Of a stretch of DNA of 64,000 nucleotides, positions 33,191 to 44,790 are shown one piece after another (the first letter of the stretch is position 1; the number at the start of each line of letters is the position of its first letter). The stretch spans positions 1-64,000 of the forward strand of contig JAEQBH010006415.1 in NCBI GenBank assembly GCA_016808115.1, given 5' to 3'. A program made the translations under genes and the position numbers. The notes beneath the pieces are model-generated. The model saw only the letters and a program-made list of their open reading frames with translations. It was not told where the DNA came from and ran no database searches. Origin of the DNA: Tetrastigma voinierianum (taxonomy: Eukaryota; Streptophyta; Magnoliopsida; Vitales; Vitaceae).

Positions 33191-35600
33191 CGACAAATTT
33201 TAAGACTTTTCGTTTCTGTTCATTGCTTTTGTTCCTAGCATATCAAATGATCGATATTTTCTTTAATGCAGTTTAGAAAAAAACTAGAATTGGACTTCAA
33301 ATCAGTGATGTACATATCGTTGAGGTCAAGCGAGGCGTGGAAGAGAGAGGCAGCCGTCTTGAAGCTTCTGGAATTTTCATTGAACAACAAGAGAAACAAA
33401 AAAAAAATTTATATTGAAATCAGTCGGTTAAAGAGAGAAAGCAGACGTGATGTTCTAGAAGCACCACTTGAGAGCTTATCACCTGATGAAGTGTGTACAG
33501 CATAGTAATATGAGGAAGCAGACGTGTCTTGAGCAGCACTGTCACATGCTTCAACAATATGACGCCCTTATGCTTATCAAAAATTGTTGCCAATAGAAAT
33601 GGTAAGTGTAACGAAACGTAACTATGGTATGGCCACACTCAGCAACGGTCAAACTATGCAACCGCTGTCCTGTGAGGCTTTTGCTCTGATCCAAACCTCA
33701 TGGTCTTTCATTAAAGTCTTGCTTCTTGTGAAGTGCTTGCATTTATCTCTCATAAGCTATAACTTATGGTGATGAAAAGTAATAATCATCTTATAATAAG
33801 TATAGTGACTCACCTTCAATTTTCTTTGTTACCTGACTTAAAAAAAAAAAAAAACATTTACTTAACTTTCTTTTTCTAACATTTACCTCTTATATTTTGA
33901 AATGTTAAAATTAGGCTTACATTATCAAAGACATAAAAACTAACTGGTTACAATATAGTATATTGTCCTCATTAGGAATCGAATTAGGGACTCCTTCCCT
34001 CCCTATGCCTTACCTTTTCTTACTTGTTGGGGCTCTATTGCACAGGCTAGGTATGATGGACCATTATGCATGTTAAATTCATATATTATTTATAAAAAAA
34101 TACATTTTATTTAATGTTAGGAAAATTAATCTTTAAATAAATATAATTATCCTATCTACCCCTGACATTTAAAAAAAATCAATATTTTAATTTATCAATA
34201 TTTTAGTATATGGACTTTAATAAATTTATAAAAAATAAAATTAGTATGATAGATAATTTTTTTACATTTATTTAAAAAAATAATAATACTATGAAAAATT
34301 CATCCTCAAAATTCATATATTATCTATAAAAATATGTATTTGAGAAAATAAAGTCTAAATAAGAAGAAATTTGAAAATACGCATGGAAGGGGTTAGTTTT
34401 TTCATGTTTTCTATAATTTAAGTGGTTAATTTTAACATTTTTAAAGTATAAGGGTAAATGTAAAAAAAAAAAGTGCAAAAGGGTCACTTTTCATATTTTC
34501 TATAATATGAGGATTAATTTTATCATTTAGAAGTATAATGGAGTAAAGTAATATAAGTTTAGTTTAAACTTATTTAAAATTACATGGTTAATGTCAAAGA
34601 GCATGAAAGTGAAAGGGTTGAAATGCACTTTTCCTAAATTAAAGTTTATAAATCTTAATGGATTAGCTCCAGGTTGGTTTGGCTTTGTGTTTACTCATAA
34701 ATAGTTAGTGGTTCGTCCTTTCAGGATTATGAAAGAAGTTTCCTTAGTTGTTGTGAAAATTTAAGCTGGAGCCTCTGATTTTAATAAATAATTAAAAGTG
34801 TAAAACATAATTTATGATAAGTAAAGATTATTTATAGGTCGTTTCTTGTGGGTTTTTCGTTTGAAACTTTTAGATGTGAAGTTTTGATTCAATGAGTCAC
34901 TGCCAAATCCTGTAGTATATTATCTTCTGAGATATGAATTTTTGAGTGTCTAGGCATTTTGGATTACCAAATGTGTGAGCCTTGAATGAGTCATTTTTAT
35001 TTCTTTAGATCTGCGTCATCATAAAGTTTATCACTTTTAATTCAATGTTTCTTTGAATGTATTTCTAACTTGAATCAATAATTTATCTACAAAAGAAGTA
35101 AATCATTTATAACTTTATAATAACCAATGGTTAACTTATATTGATTTATTGGCAAAATTTGGTTTAGGGTTATGTTTGACCCAATCATGGTCAGACTTTT
35201 GAAAAAGTTGAGAAAAAAGAAAGAATCTATTGTGTGGTGCGGAAGGTGACCATTAAGATCAAACTCTAAGTATGAAAAACACCTATTCACATGGGCGAGA
35301 TGAAAGTTGATAAAGAAAAGTTTTTGCCTAGAGACTATAACCACCCGACTTTTGCAAAACGTCAGGGTTAATCGACGGTCGATGCTGAATTAGGACTATG
35401 TTTCGAGAAGTTCTAGTTTAGTTGCTTGTAATCAACAATGAATCGGAACAAATTATTGTCAAGGGTTCACGGAAGGATTGAATAGGTTGAGGATCAATAT
35501 GAGGATGAATCTTTGAAAAATTCTTCATGGTAGAGGCAGATTCAACAAGCTCCCATTTGAAAGTGATGTTCTTGGTTCTTAGAGGCACCACCCTCTTGAC
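33191..35600. other. AT-rich intergenic DNA; one unrecognised short frame
   Basis: An open frame at 33266-33505 (plus; basic, with SRLKRESRRDVLEAPLESL) has no family I recognise and could be chance. From 33840 to 35340 the DNA is strongly AT-rich with A-runs. ATTCATATATTAT and TTTATAAAAAA words recur near 34080 and 34310. No other feature is supported. Confidence 0.4.
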
Positions 35601-36960
35601 ACATTACATTCTAGAACGCACTGCTCAGCAATCCTCATACAACGGTTCTATCCTTGTGTACCTGTGTTAAAGTCTATCTCAATCCTACATACCAAGAACC
35701 TACTCACATTCACCTTTCAAATGTTCTCTCTTCACTAATTTCACCAATTCCCCTTTACAACACTAATTCTCCTATGTGTCACCCTCCAGAAATTAAATCA
35801 TTACCTCAACTTTCCACCTTCTCACCAAACAATATTACCTATAACCGTTTCACTAATAGAATACTTCTATCTCCCACCACAAAAACAAAAAAAAAACCTA
35901 GAATCTATACCCAAACCAAGGAGAAATGTGTAAGTATCAACAACTCGGCCATACCTCTAGTGACTGTCGTAAGTTTATTGGTCTTATTAGTGATGATCCT
36001 CTAACAACTGAAGAGCAGCCTCAAGAAGATGATGGTGATAATGATGAATCAGATGATATTTATAAGTCCAACTGAACATGAGATTCTACAAGGACAGGTT
36101 AATGATTTGTTAGAGAAAGGCTTGGTTAGAAAGAGCAAAAGCCCTTGTGCTGAATCCAACCTTTTTGGTAGAAAGAAAGATAGAGGATGGAAAGTGCATT
36201 AATTGCAGAGCTTTGAATAGAATCACCATTCTTGTAATTTCCTATCGAGGATTGATGATATGATTGATATGTTTACTCGGGTCCAAAATTTTCACCAAAC
36301 TTGATCTTCGTAGTGGTTATCGCCAAATCTGTCTTAAAGGTGGCCAGAATGCAAAATAGCATTCAAGACATGGGAGGTTAGGAATGGTAGTCTTGTCATT
36401 TGGATTGTTAAATGCCCCTAACACGGTTCATGCCTCGCGAACTAGGTTTACTTGCTCGCCCAGTCGATTAGTTATTGTTTATTTTTATGACATTTTAATA
36501 TTTAGTCACAGTGACGATGAACATCTTTTGCATCTTTCAACGGTGTTTAAGGTGCTTGCTGATAATGCTCTTTATGTGAATTTAAAGAAGTGTACCTTTC
36601 TCTCCAACAAGGTTGTCTTCTTAGGTTATATTGTGTCAGATAAAGGCATTTAGGTGGACGATTCTAAGAGTAAAAACATTTCATAATAGCTACCCACCTA
36701 CTTGCACTCGAGATCATAAGGATTTTTCATGGAATTTAGCATCTTTCTATGACAGTTGTCTTAAACTTGATCTGCAGTTGTTTAAAGCATGAAATTTATG
36801 GACCGAAGAAACTTGAGATAAGAGTTTTAATACTCTTAGTGAAGTTGTGCGTTTACTCTAGTTCTTACACCAATGCCTAGTTTGACAAACCATTTGAGAT
36901 TGATTGCGATAACCGGGTTGTGGCATCGCTCTACAATCTCAAGATGGTAGTCCAATCGTG
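35600..36960 (+). pseudogene. chromovirus-like gag zinc knuckle and reverse transcriptase relic
   Basis: A gag zinc-knuckle relic reads CKYQQLGHTSSDCR at about 35929-35970, with the second cysteine position changed to Y. The polymerase starts near 36075 (TEHEILQGQVNDLLEKGLVR) and continues with RIDDMIDMF near 36247, KLDLRSGY-type wording near 36300, VVLSFGLLNAPNT, and VIVYFYDILIFSHSDDEHLL (about 36468-36527), where one catalytic aspartate has become Y. ALYVNLKKCTFLSNK and VVFLGYIVSDKGI follow to about 36652, and DKPFEIDCD near 36884-36910. The wording is closest to CRM/Galadriel-type chromoviruses. Only the gag end and RT remain. Confidence 0.65.
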
Positions 36961-37489
36961 AATGAAAAAAAAAGCGTGACGAGAATTCTCAACTCGAGAT
37001 GTTAGAAGGTGCAAAATCAATGGGTCTGGGCTACAATTAGCGGCGGGGCTATGATCGGTGTGGAAGCGTGTTCAGTTCTTTGATCCATTTCGTGGAACGA
37101 AATCCATCATTGGCTAAACAATCATTTGGTTATGCCATTTTGGGCTTTGCTCTTACTGAAGCTATTGCATCGTTTGCCCCAATGATGGCTATCGTTTGCC
37201 CCAATGATGGCCTTTTTTATCTCATCCGTATTTCGATCCATTGGACTTTTAGCGGATTCAGAGTTAGGTGGGGCCATACTCACTCCCTAAGAATGAGAAG
37301 GGTAAGGGGAAAGGGTGGGTGGCCCCTTGCGTTAGGATGAGTCCAGTGTAGTCGGATGGAACGGAAGCGCATATCGGAAACGAATCTGGCATCTATGGAA
37401 CCCACGTGCGAACCTTCGGAGCTCGAAGTGAAACGATAACATCCGGAACTTTTAGTTTTCTATGGTAAACTTAGGCGAGTCCTTATAGA
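36961..37489. other. unassigned DNA with a 23-bp tandem duplication
   Basis: TCGTTTGCCCCAATGATGGC occurs twice in tandem around 37168-37212. No recognised protein. Confidence 0.5.
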
Positions 37490-38455
37490 CTACCTAGTTA
37501 TGACACCTTGATGCACATTGTCCTCAATGTGAAACAAAAGCAAGAAGGGATAACGAATACTCCCCTAAGGGTGATCAAGCCTCCAGAAGTAGCTCCAATA
37601 AATATTGGTTTGCTTGTGACATGCAAATTGTGTCTTTTGTCTCCATAAAGCTTGAAATGTGGTAGCCCAGTGCTGCAAATCTTCCAAAAGTGAGCTGAAT
37701 TTCTCCTCTTCAAAAGTAAGCGCGACTCCTCATCGACCTCCCTCTAGCATCAACGCCTTACCAACCTCTTCAACCCTCAATTTCCTACCACTTCTTCCAG
37801 GCTCTTCAATTTCTCCCCGGCTAGCAAAGTGGTATCCCTGCATGATTTTCAATTCTTTTCCATTTTTCATAGGTGCTAAGCAACTCTCTTTGTTGATCTT
37901 CTAAGGAAACAACATTTAGCCTTTTGTTCAACATCATCCAAGAATTTAGTATAAGCACTAGCCATCTTTACTGTCACTCAAATTCTTTCCTCGTGAGCTT
38001 GGCTTCTCTCGTGAACTTAGTATAAGCATTGGTCATATATTGGGTGTGAGCGCTGGCCATTCCAGATATACTTAGTTCCTCTTCTTTAATGGAGATTGAG
38101 ATATCGATCTTGGACAAATGGATTTGCAACTTGACAATCTATACATATGAGGCCCATTGCAAAATCTACACCAAGTGAAAGTGTATTCTCAGAACACCAA
38201 TTGGCCTTAGACTCATCATTATGAAGTTGGATACTACCAAAGTTGGTTTAAAAGCATCAATTGATCAATCTAATTGGAAAGAGTAGCTTGAGTTTCTGAA
38301 TTAGTGAAAGCATCCATAGATAGGTAAGCTCCTACAAAACAAAAGACAAAAATCTAAAGTAAAAAAAAAAAAAAAAACAAGACTAACTATATCCAAAGTA
38401 GAGTAAAACTATTTCGAATCAATATTAATAAATAAATAAAAAAAAACCAATTCCC
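37490..38455 (-). pseudogene. gag relic of a minus-strand LTR retrotransposon (E)
   Basis: On the minus strand, just after the primer-binding site, a reading starts MDAFTNSETQATLSN (about 38320-38275), typical of a gag opening, followed by a Cys/His-rich trace (CNGPHMY, about 38155) and a charged, glutamate/lysine-rich stretch to about 37500. Frames shift often. It is probably an Athila/Tat-type gag, judged mainly by the PBS and LTR beside it, so the family call is tentative. Confidence 0.45.
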
Positions 38456-38480
38456 TGACAACGACGCCAAAAACTTGATA
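38456..38480 (-). other. primer-binding site of element E
   Basis: Minus strand reads TTTTTGGCGTCGTTGTCAGG, one or two changes from the TTTTTGGCGCCGTTGCCGGG site found downstream of the 5' LTR in Athila/Tat-type elements. It fixes the orientation and the inner end of the LTR to its right. Confidence 0.75.
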
Positions 38481-39240
38481 GGCATGAGCGTGTATATAAA
38501 ATAGTACGCCTATGTACTTGCAGAAGTGCGTAATAATAGCCTCAAATGTCTGAATGAGAGTAAGGTAATAGGTCACGAGATAGTGGGTTACTAAGTCACA
38601 GGCTTTGAGTCTAGTTTAAGGCTCTATTTGGATGTTGAAATACCTTGAAAGACTCAAATTATGCTAGCTACTGTACAAATCTAAACCACAAGAATTATAC
38701 CTAAACTAGCATGCAAATCCTAAACACAGCGACTCGATAAGACTAAAAAGTCTTGGGGCATAGATCCACCTATACAATCATATGAACATCTAGCAATCAA
38801 CCAATGTTTATATATTTTCATATGAAGATGGCAATTTCACTAATGTATATGTGAATCTCTCTTAAGCATCCACACACTACCCCTAGGATTTAGGTGTTTT
38901 GCATCTCTACTCAACACTAAAACCCTAGGAATGCAATAAACTCAAGAAATTCTAGTACCATGCCTAATCATTTATATCTACATCTTGATAATTAAATGGT
39001 AAATCATTCATAGTCTGCTTAATCATCACTTCTTAGTCTCCAAAATCAAGCCACAAATCATGAAAATATTGGTCAAATACCCACAAGCATTAAGATTAAA
39101 TGAAATACTCAACACACATGTGAAAATAATACATCAATCACTAAGACAGATAACAACTAGGAGAATCCACAAAAGGTGGTAAGGAGTAAATGGTTCAAGC
39201 ATCGACCTGACCTTCAATGTAGTCTTGAGGATGGTTACAT
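38481..39240 (-). repeat. 5' LTR part (R-U5) of element E
   Basis: Adjoins the PBS. Its inner end on the minus strand reads GCACTTCTGCAAGTACATAG and CGCTCATGCCTATCAAG, wording usual at the end of such LTRs. The outer end is not defined; similarity to repeat R on the opposite strand begins near 39255. Confidence 0.6.
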
Positions 39241-39254
39241 TAGAAGAATATTTA

Positions 39255-39482
39255 ACAACCTTGTCACTAAGAGGCAGAGGCAACAAATTGTGATTGGTAT
39301 GCTATAAAATTGGAGTTATAAGTATTTTAGTCACTATTATCAATTTTGTAGGGTTTAACCCGATGTATTATGCTATTAACATGGGTGTCGTTTCATCCCT
39401 ATGATTCTTAGCGATTTGGTATCTTTATTCATATCGATGTAGTTTGAATCAATAAAATTATTTTATTTTAGAAAAAAAACTT
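39255..39482 (+). repeat. dispersed repeat R, inverted 3'-terminal fragment
   Basis: Its reverse complement matches the first 200 bp of the other copies (TTTTATTGATTCAAACTAC, GATGAAACGACACCCATGTTAATAG as a landmark, ATAGTGACTAAAATAC). On this strand it ends GAATCAATAAAATTATTTT followed by AGAAAAAAAAC, i.e. an AATAAA signal (39451-39456) and an A-rich tail, as expected for a retroposed 3' end. It lies about 60 bp from copy 4 in opposite orientation. Confidence 0.6.
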
Positions 39483-39544
39483 AATTACTAATAAGTCAAG
39501 TACAAAAATTATTATCTAATCAGGTAAGCACATAACACCTTTTT

Positions 39545-40855
39545 AAAGGAAAAATATTTTATTGATTCAAACTTGAAATAGATTGATGGATTCAAGATAC
39601 AATTGCTAAAAATATAAGAGAATGAAACAATATCTAGGTTAATGGTATAATAAATTGGTATAAAGCTCATAAATTTGATAATATAGTGACTAGAATATCG
39701 ATCTATAACTCCAGTTCTTCAACGTATTGATGACCATGTCACGATAACTTCTATTGTCCGAATTCATTTTGCTTTAGCAGATAACCACACAAATAAAATG
39801 CTACAACAAGACAATGAAAAACACCATGTCGTAACAAGCTGAGGACAAACCAAACACTACAATAAGACGTCGACAACACGAAAAACAAGAAACTACCTAA
39901 ATATTTGTGGAATAACTACTTAGAGATAGATTGAAAAAAGAGGTGTAGAGGGATGATTTCAAGCCAAAAAGACAGAAAATCACCACTCTTTGCTTAAGGA
40001 AGACGAGTGGCTACCCAATTTAAAATAGAACAAATGGCGATAAAGAAACCCGATAAAGCGAAACACATTTATTTTCTCTCTACATCTTGAGGTAAAATCA
40101 AGATCATTAGAATAAATAATTAGAGCGTGATGAGTAAATATTATTGGGTCGATAGCTAGGACTCATCGGTCCCACCATACTTAAGTCAAATTTTTGTAAT
40201 CTTTCTTTAAGCGATAGTAGAATGCTTTTATTTTTTTTATTTTATATTATTTTTCATAAGAGGCGAGGATAGGAGTGAGGTAAGGGTTGTCTAATGTCTA
40301 ATGATATCCAGAATTACAAGCAAGGGTGGGCTACTATAGTCCCAGGGGGCGAGCACTTGAAATTTTTTCCCTTATGTCTAAGAAGGGATTACAATTCCTG
40401 TTGATGTGTCATGTCAATATAAGATTATTTATTGTATTCGCTAACCCAAACATGACATTAACAAATGCAAACATGACCCAATCAGTATTTAGGTAAAATA
40501 ATATTAATTATACTTAACTCATCAATATTTAATACAAATAACTTATTAAATACATTGTGAAATATTAAATGATATAATAATTAAATGGATCGAATTCTTG
40601 TTATCACAGTTAGCGCGAATATAACTTTTTTATTAAACATATTATACAAGACAACATAAATTTGACCCAAACATAATCATAGTCAACTCAAACCCACAAA
40701 AAATGTGTCGTGTTCGTAGGTTGCGTCAAAATTTGCCAGGCCTACGTCCAAGGAGATTCAAATATGAGAGCAAGGCGATACCCCATAAAAATTCATGAGT
40801 CATAATACACTATTGAGCTATAACCCTCATTTATTATTTTTTTGCTAAACTTATA
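39545..40855 (-). repeat. dispersed repeat R, copy 4, with extended flank
   Basis: Close relative of 30785-31945 along its full length, with small insertions such as the stretch around 40265-40370. It ends abruptly at CTAAACTTATA (40855), exactly where the neighbouring LTR begins, while the other copy continues with unrelated sequence. Confidence 0.65.
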
Positions 40856-41479
40856 CTATTGGGATTGAGTGGCCACATGGATCATTCTGAGTAATATTTG
40901 GTGGCTTGCAATCCATTGTAAATGTTAAGCAATTAGGCCAGAGAGCTAATCCACAGGATAAAACAACAGTTGGGTGGCATTGCCAAACCTTCAAGAAATT
41001 AAACAACGAGTTGGATAAGATTTGTGCCAATCACGAAATGTAAATAAGCAGTTTGGGAGGCTAAGCCAATCCACATAATAAAAGCAATAGATGGGTGGCT
41101 ATGCCAACCTTCGGGAAATGAAAGTGTAGATGGATAGCTAAGCCAATCTTTAGAGAATAAGAAGGGAAGATAATAATGACACCGATAGCATTGGTAAAAC
41201 CCTCCTGGGGAAACCACCCGCAAAGGGCCAAATCAGAAAATAATCACTATGAGATAAAACTAACCCAAAAGATGTCGCACACTTTGGATATGCCACAATC
41301 CTCTCGGTTTATCTCTTAGTTTATCTCTCTGGTGCTCTCTTTTGGCGAGATAAAACTAGAAAAGATATCCTGCCGCCCGAGGATCATGACCCAAAGGATG
41401 AGTGGGATTTGACAACAAAATTGAGGTCATGACATACTTTTGGTGTGACATAAAAAACGATGAAAAGCAATCTGGCCGG

Positions 41480-42165
41480 AGTCACGACATGGGCCAGTCG
41501 TCACATAGAATTTATTGAAGGTCGAGAAAAACATGGTAGCAACAGGATCAACATAGCGCCGCGGGAACTAATGTCGCGACATCAAATCGAAGTCGCGACA
41601 TATATTCCAAAATAGAGTAAAACAGACAGGTCGCGACCAGAAATATAAAAAAATGAAGGGAACTGTTGAGACTGAGAAATGAGGTTGCGACTGGATAAGA
41701 AGAAAGGATGTTTGCGACATACTTTCGAGGTCGCGACAAAGATTGTAGTGATTAAAGAAAATGCTTGGTCACGACCTAAATTCCACGTCGCGACAAGAAA
41801 ACAAGCAGTCAATGATTTTGGTACGATCTGCCTAAGGGCTCAAAAGACAAGCGAATGACGTCCTGCGAAAGAGGTGGCGACATCGAATTAAGGTGTAACC
41901 CTGAGCTCCACGGAGCAAAGAGAAAAATGAGGTGTAACCCGAGTTCTCCTCGCGACAATAACATGGTTACGACAAAGAATTTGCTCTTGCTGACCACTAA
42001 TCAAACTGTAACTAATGAAACAAGTCGCTACAAAAAAACCTCAGGTCGCAGCTTAGAAATTGCAAGAACAACAAGAAGGGTTCAACCAGTTTCCTACAAT
42101 CACGACAGACTGGACAAACTAGACCAAAATTTCAGGTCGCGATAAGCTTTTGAGGTCGCGACCTA
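41480..42165. promoter_or_regulatory. cluster of GGTCGCGACC palindromes
   Basis: Perfect GTCGCGAC octamers start at 41573, 41592, 41630, 41730, 41787 and 42156. Two are extended: GGTCGCGACC at 41629-41638 and AGGTCGCGACCT at 42153-42164. Many one-base variants lie between, mostly GTCACGAC, GTTGCGAC or CTCGCGAC, the first two being CpG to TpG/CpA changes expected from methylated DNA. The cluster ends 73 bp upstream of the TATA-like box. Confidence 0.7.
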
Positions 42166-42238
42166 AAACAGTAAGCTGGGCCAATGATTTTAGGGAAATC
42201 CACTTGGAGCCTTGGAATCAGGCCCGATTTTTGAAAGT

Positions 42239-42247
42239 TATAAATAG
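42239..42247 (+). promoter_or_regulatory. TATA-like box of the 40857-43596 LTR
   Basis: TATAAATAG in AAGTTATAAATAGGCG, a strong plant TATA sequence, just downstream of the palindrome cluster. About 50 bp further on, GGGAACCCAGAATGGGGG could be near the transcript start. Confidence 0.6.
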
Positions 42248-43596
42248 GCGTACACAGTTTTAGTAAAGAAGATTTTCTTTTTGGGAACCCAGAATGGGGG
42301 AAGAAGAAAACTCACTGTATATTTTTTAGAATAGATTTTCTTTTTCTTTTCTTTATTTTCTTAGATCTGAACCAATGATCTGTTAGAACGTTGAAGTTGG
42401 AACCAATATTTCAATTTCTTTACAATTTACTGCCTGAGTTTAAATGAAGTCTAGACTATTTCTGGAAATCGTCTCTTCGATTTAATATAACTCTGATCGG
42501 TCTGATTTAACAATGCTCCATTGTAGATTTTAATCACGGTTTGAAGTGCGACTTAGTTAGTTTAATTTATTGTTGAATTCACGATTAACATAAATTACAG
42601 AGAATGCCGGAAATTTAGGAAGGATTTAATTTGATTGATGTGTTTCGCATATAATTGTTCCCCGATAGTAGTTTGAATACGATCCGAAATTTGTATCTAC
42701 TCGATTTTCGAGGAGGCCCGAGCGACATACCAGAGATGGCCAATTCACGAGAGTTAGGAACATTCTCATTGTGGGTATGTTAGACCATTATTGAAAGAAC
42801 TATTGAGCTCGAGAGTTCACTTGAATAAAATACCCATTTTCCACTCCATAAATTCGAGTAATTTGGAGGGGATGATTTATCAATTTAAAATTATCGAGTT
42901 TCTGTGATATGTTGTTGGAAAACTCTTGACCACAGTGTTAATTTGTGATCTAATCAAAGGAAAGGAGATATTCATTAGATTTTGGGCTAAGTCATCAATG
43001 GTTGTGGAAATCTTGATACCATGAATGCAGTTGGCCAAATCTTGCAATACCCTTGAATTGGGAGTAAAAAATGTAGTCTCAAAATGGGTATGAAGTATTG
43101 AGAAAGAAAAAATACCCAAATCTTGTAAGAATATGTTGAATACAAATGGTGTGATTAAACCCTGTCTTCGAGGAAACGGGGATATTTAATTAATTAACTG
43201 AATAAAGAAATCCCAACACCCAATATCGGACATCTCGACAAATCAAGATCAATTTAGGATAGAAGTTTTAAATGGGATATAATAGCTCACGAGAAATTAG
43301 TATTTCATGTGCTGCCCATTAGAGGAGTTGATTTTATGATGTGAGTTCATCCATTCTTATTTATTGTTTATAAGATTCATTAGTTTATTTTTATTGTCCT
43401 AAGTTGTCTATGTTATCTTTAAGAGCCAATTATCCTTTAATTTTGTAGTTGATAAGCACATCATTGAGATTCGGATAAGTGTGGATCTGAAGTAGTTAAG
43501 TAGTTGATTTTGAGAATCCAGTCAATCTCTGCGGAATGATACCTAGGACTTACATCCATTTTTACTACTTGTATGACCTGTACACTTGTAGTATCA

Positions 43597-43770
43597 TGGA
43601 ACTAAACCATTATATTTCGAACATTAAATCGGTTTGTTAGAACGAAAAGCTCAAATTAAACAGTTTGACATGCAGAGCGGAAATTTGTAAGATTCACGTA
43701 GAGGTGTTAATTGAGAGTTTTAGTCTATATAACAAAAGTCAAACAATAAACAATTATGCAATCATAAAGT
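43597..43770. other. short unassigned interval
   Basis: Between the large LTR and the RNase H relic of element C. The AGAGCGGAAATTTG stretch looks like LTR-derived DNA, but I cannot assign it. Confidence 0.3.
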
Positions 43771-44790
43771 GTAACATTCTAAACCCATGACATTGTCTCG
43801 AGTTCGAATTCTTTTTGAGTTAACGATACTTAAGAACTCATGAATCTATAATTCTACGTTTTCACCATATAAATAGTGTCGCCATATTTTCAAAGTGAAC
43901 ATTATCGCTGCCAACTCTAAATCATGTGTGGGATAATTCTGTTCATGTGGTTTCAACTGTCTGGAGGCATAAGCCACCACTTTTCCATCTTGCATCAAGA
44001 CACAACCCAAGCTTATCCTTGAAGCATCACTATACATGGCATATTCTCTACCCGAATTAGGCTAAGTCAGCAGCCAGATGCTTTACTAGTATTTTCTTCT
44101 TGTTCAAACCAGTAGACACTTATCATCCTACTGTTTACGGGAATCTTTACTTAGCGAAGATGCTATGACGGAAAATCCCTTTCATAGTCAGTAGTATCTT
44201 ACTAAACCAGAAACTCCTCACAGTTACATTTCAGCGGTTTCAACTCATATTGCTTCAATCTTTGTAGGGTCAACTCTAATACCCTCTACAAATACAATAT
44301 AGCCCTAGATAGCTGTAATAAAAAATCACATTTTCTCAACTTTGCAAACAAGCGTTTCTCTCGAGAATTTGTAACACTATCTGAAAATCTTTGTTCATGT
44401 TCTGTGCATCTTTAGAATACACCGAGGATGTCATCAATGAATACCACTTTACTAACTAGTCGAGGATAAGGTTGGAATACCCTATTCTTCAAGTCCATGA
44501 ATCACAGTCTAGTCAACGAATGGCATTTACTAAAACTCATAATGACCATATAAAGTTCTAAAGGATGTTTGAAACATCAACATCTTTTACCAAAGTTGAT
44601 AATATCTCAATCATAAGTCTATCTTTTGAAAAAATCTGCTGTCCTTTCAACGATAAAAGATCTTCTATTCTTGGCTTGCTTAGATATTTATTAACTCTTT
44701 GTCGCTTTGTTTATTTTCCAATAGTCAAAAGCTATCAGATCATCACGCATATTAAACAGTATTTGAGTTCGTTGGGTGACTGTGTGGCTC
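43771..44790 (-). pseudogene. RT and RNase H relic of Tekay/Del-like element C
   Basis: Reading leftward from 44790: KPRIEDLLSLKGQQIFSK (about 44680-44627), TLYGHYEF (near 44550), and a conserved run ending with VDPTKIEAI near 44270. RNase H is open at 44037-43846 with YSDASRISLGCVLMQDGKVV, AYASRQLKPHEQNYPTHDLE and IWRHYLYGE, then SNSRQ in another frame near 43800. RT is heavily broken. This is the continuation of the gag-protease part found beyond element B at 56207-58112, proving that B inserted into C. Integrase and the 3' LTR of C are not found to the left. Confidence 0.8.

Larger units (their letters stand above)
40857..43596 (+). repeat. large LTR (about 2.7 kb) with GTCGCGAC palindromes in U3
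   Basis: The left end is set by the break in repeat R at about 40856. The right end is near CACTTGTAGTATCA at 43596, after the stretch CGGAATGATACC and GGACTTACATCC, which is typical of the U5 end in Athila/Tat-type LTRs. A TATA-like box lies at 42239. No internal element sequence is attached on either side, so it is a solo LTR or an orphaned one. A 79-codon minus-strand frame at 42880-43119 inside it is not recognised. Confidence 0.5.

Noticed and set aside
35654..36004. A 116-codon frame with Pro/Ser/Thr-rich sequence
   Set aside because: The zinc-knuckle reading CKYQQLGHTSSDCR in another frame shows that the region is a gag relic, so this frame is a shadow.
42880..43119. A 79-codon minus-strand frame in the large LTR
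   Set aside because: No family recognised, and probably chance in LTR sequence. Kept only as a note in the LTR entry.
43771..43790. TGTAACATTCTAAACCC resembling a Tekay-type LTR start on the plus strand
   Set aside because: It overlaps the end of the RNase H trace of element C, and no LTR body follows. Probably coincidence.
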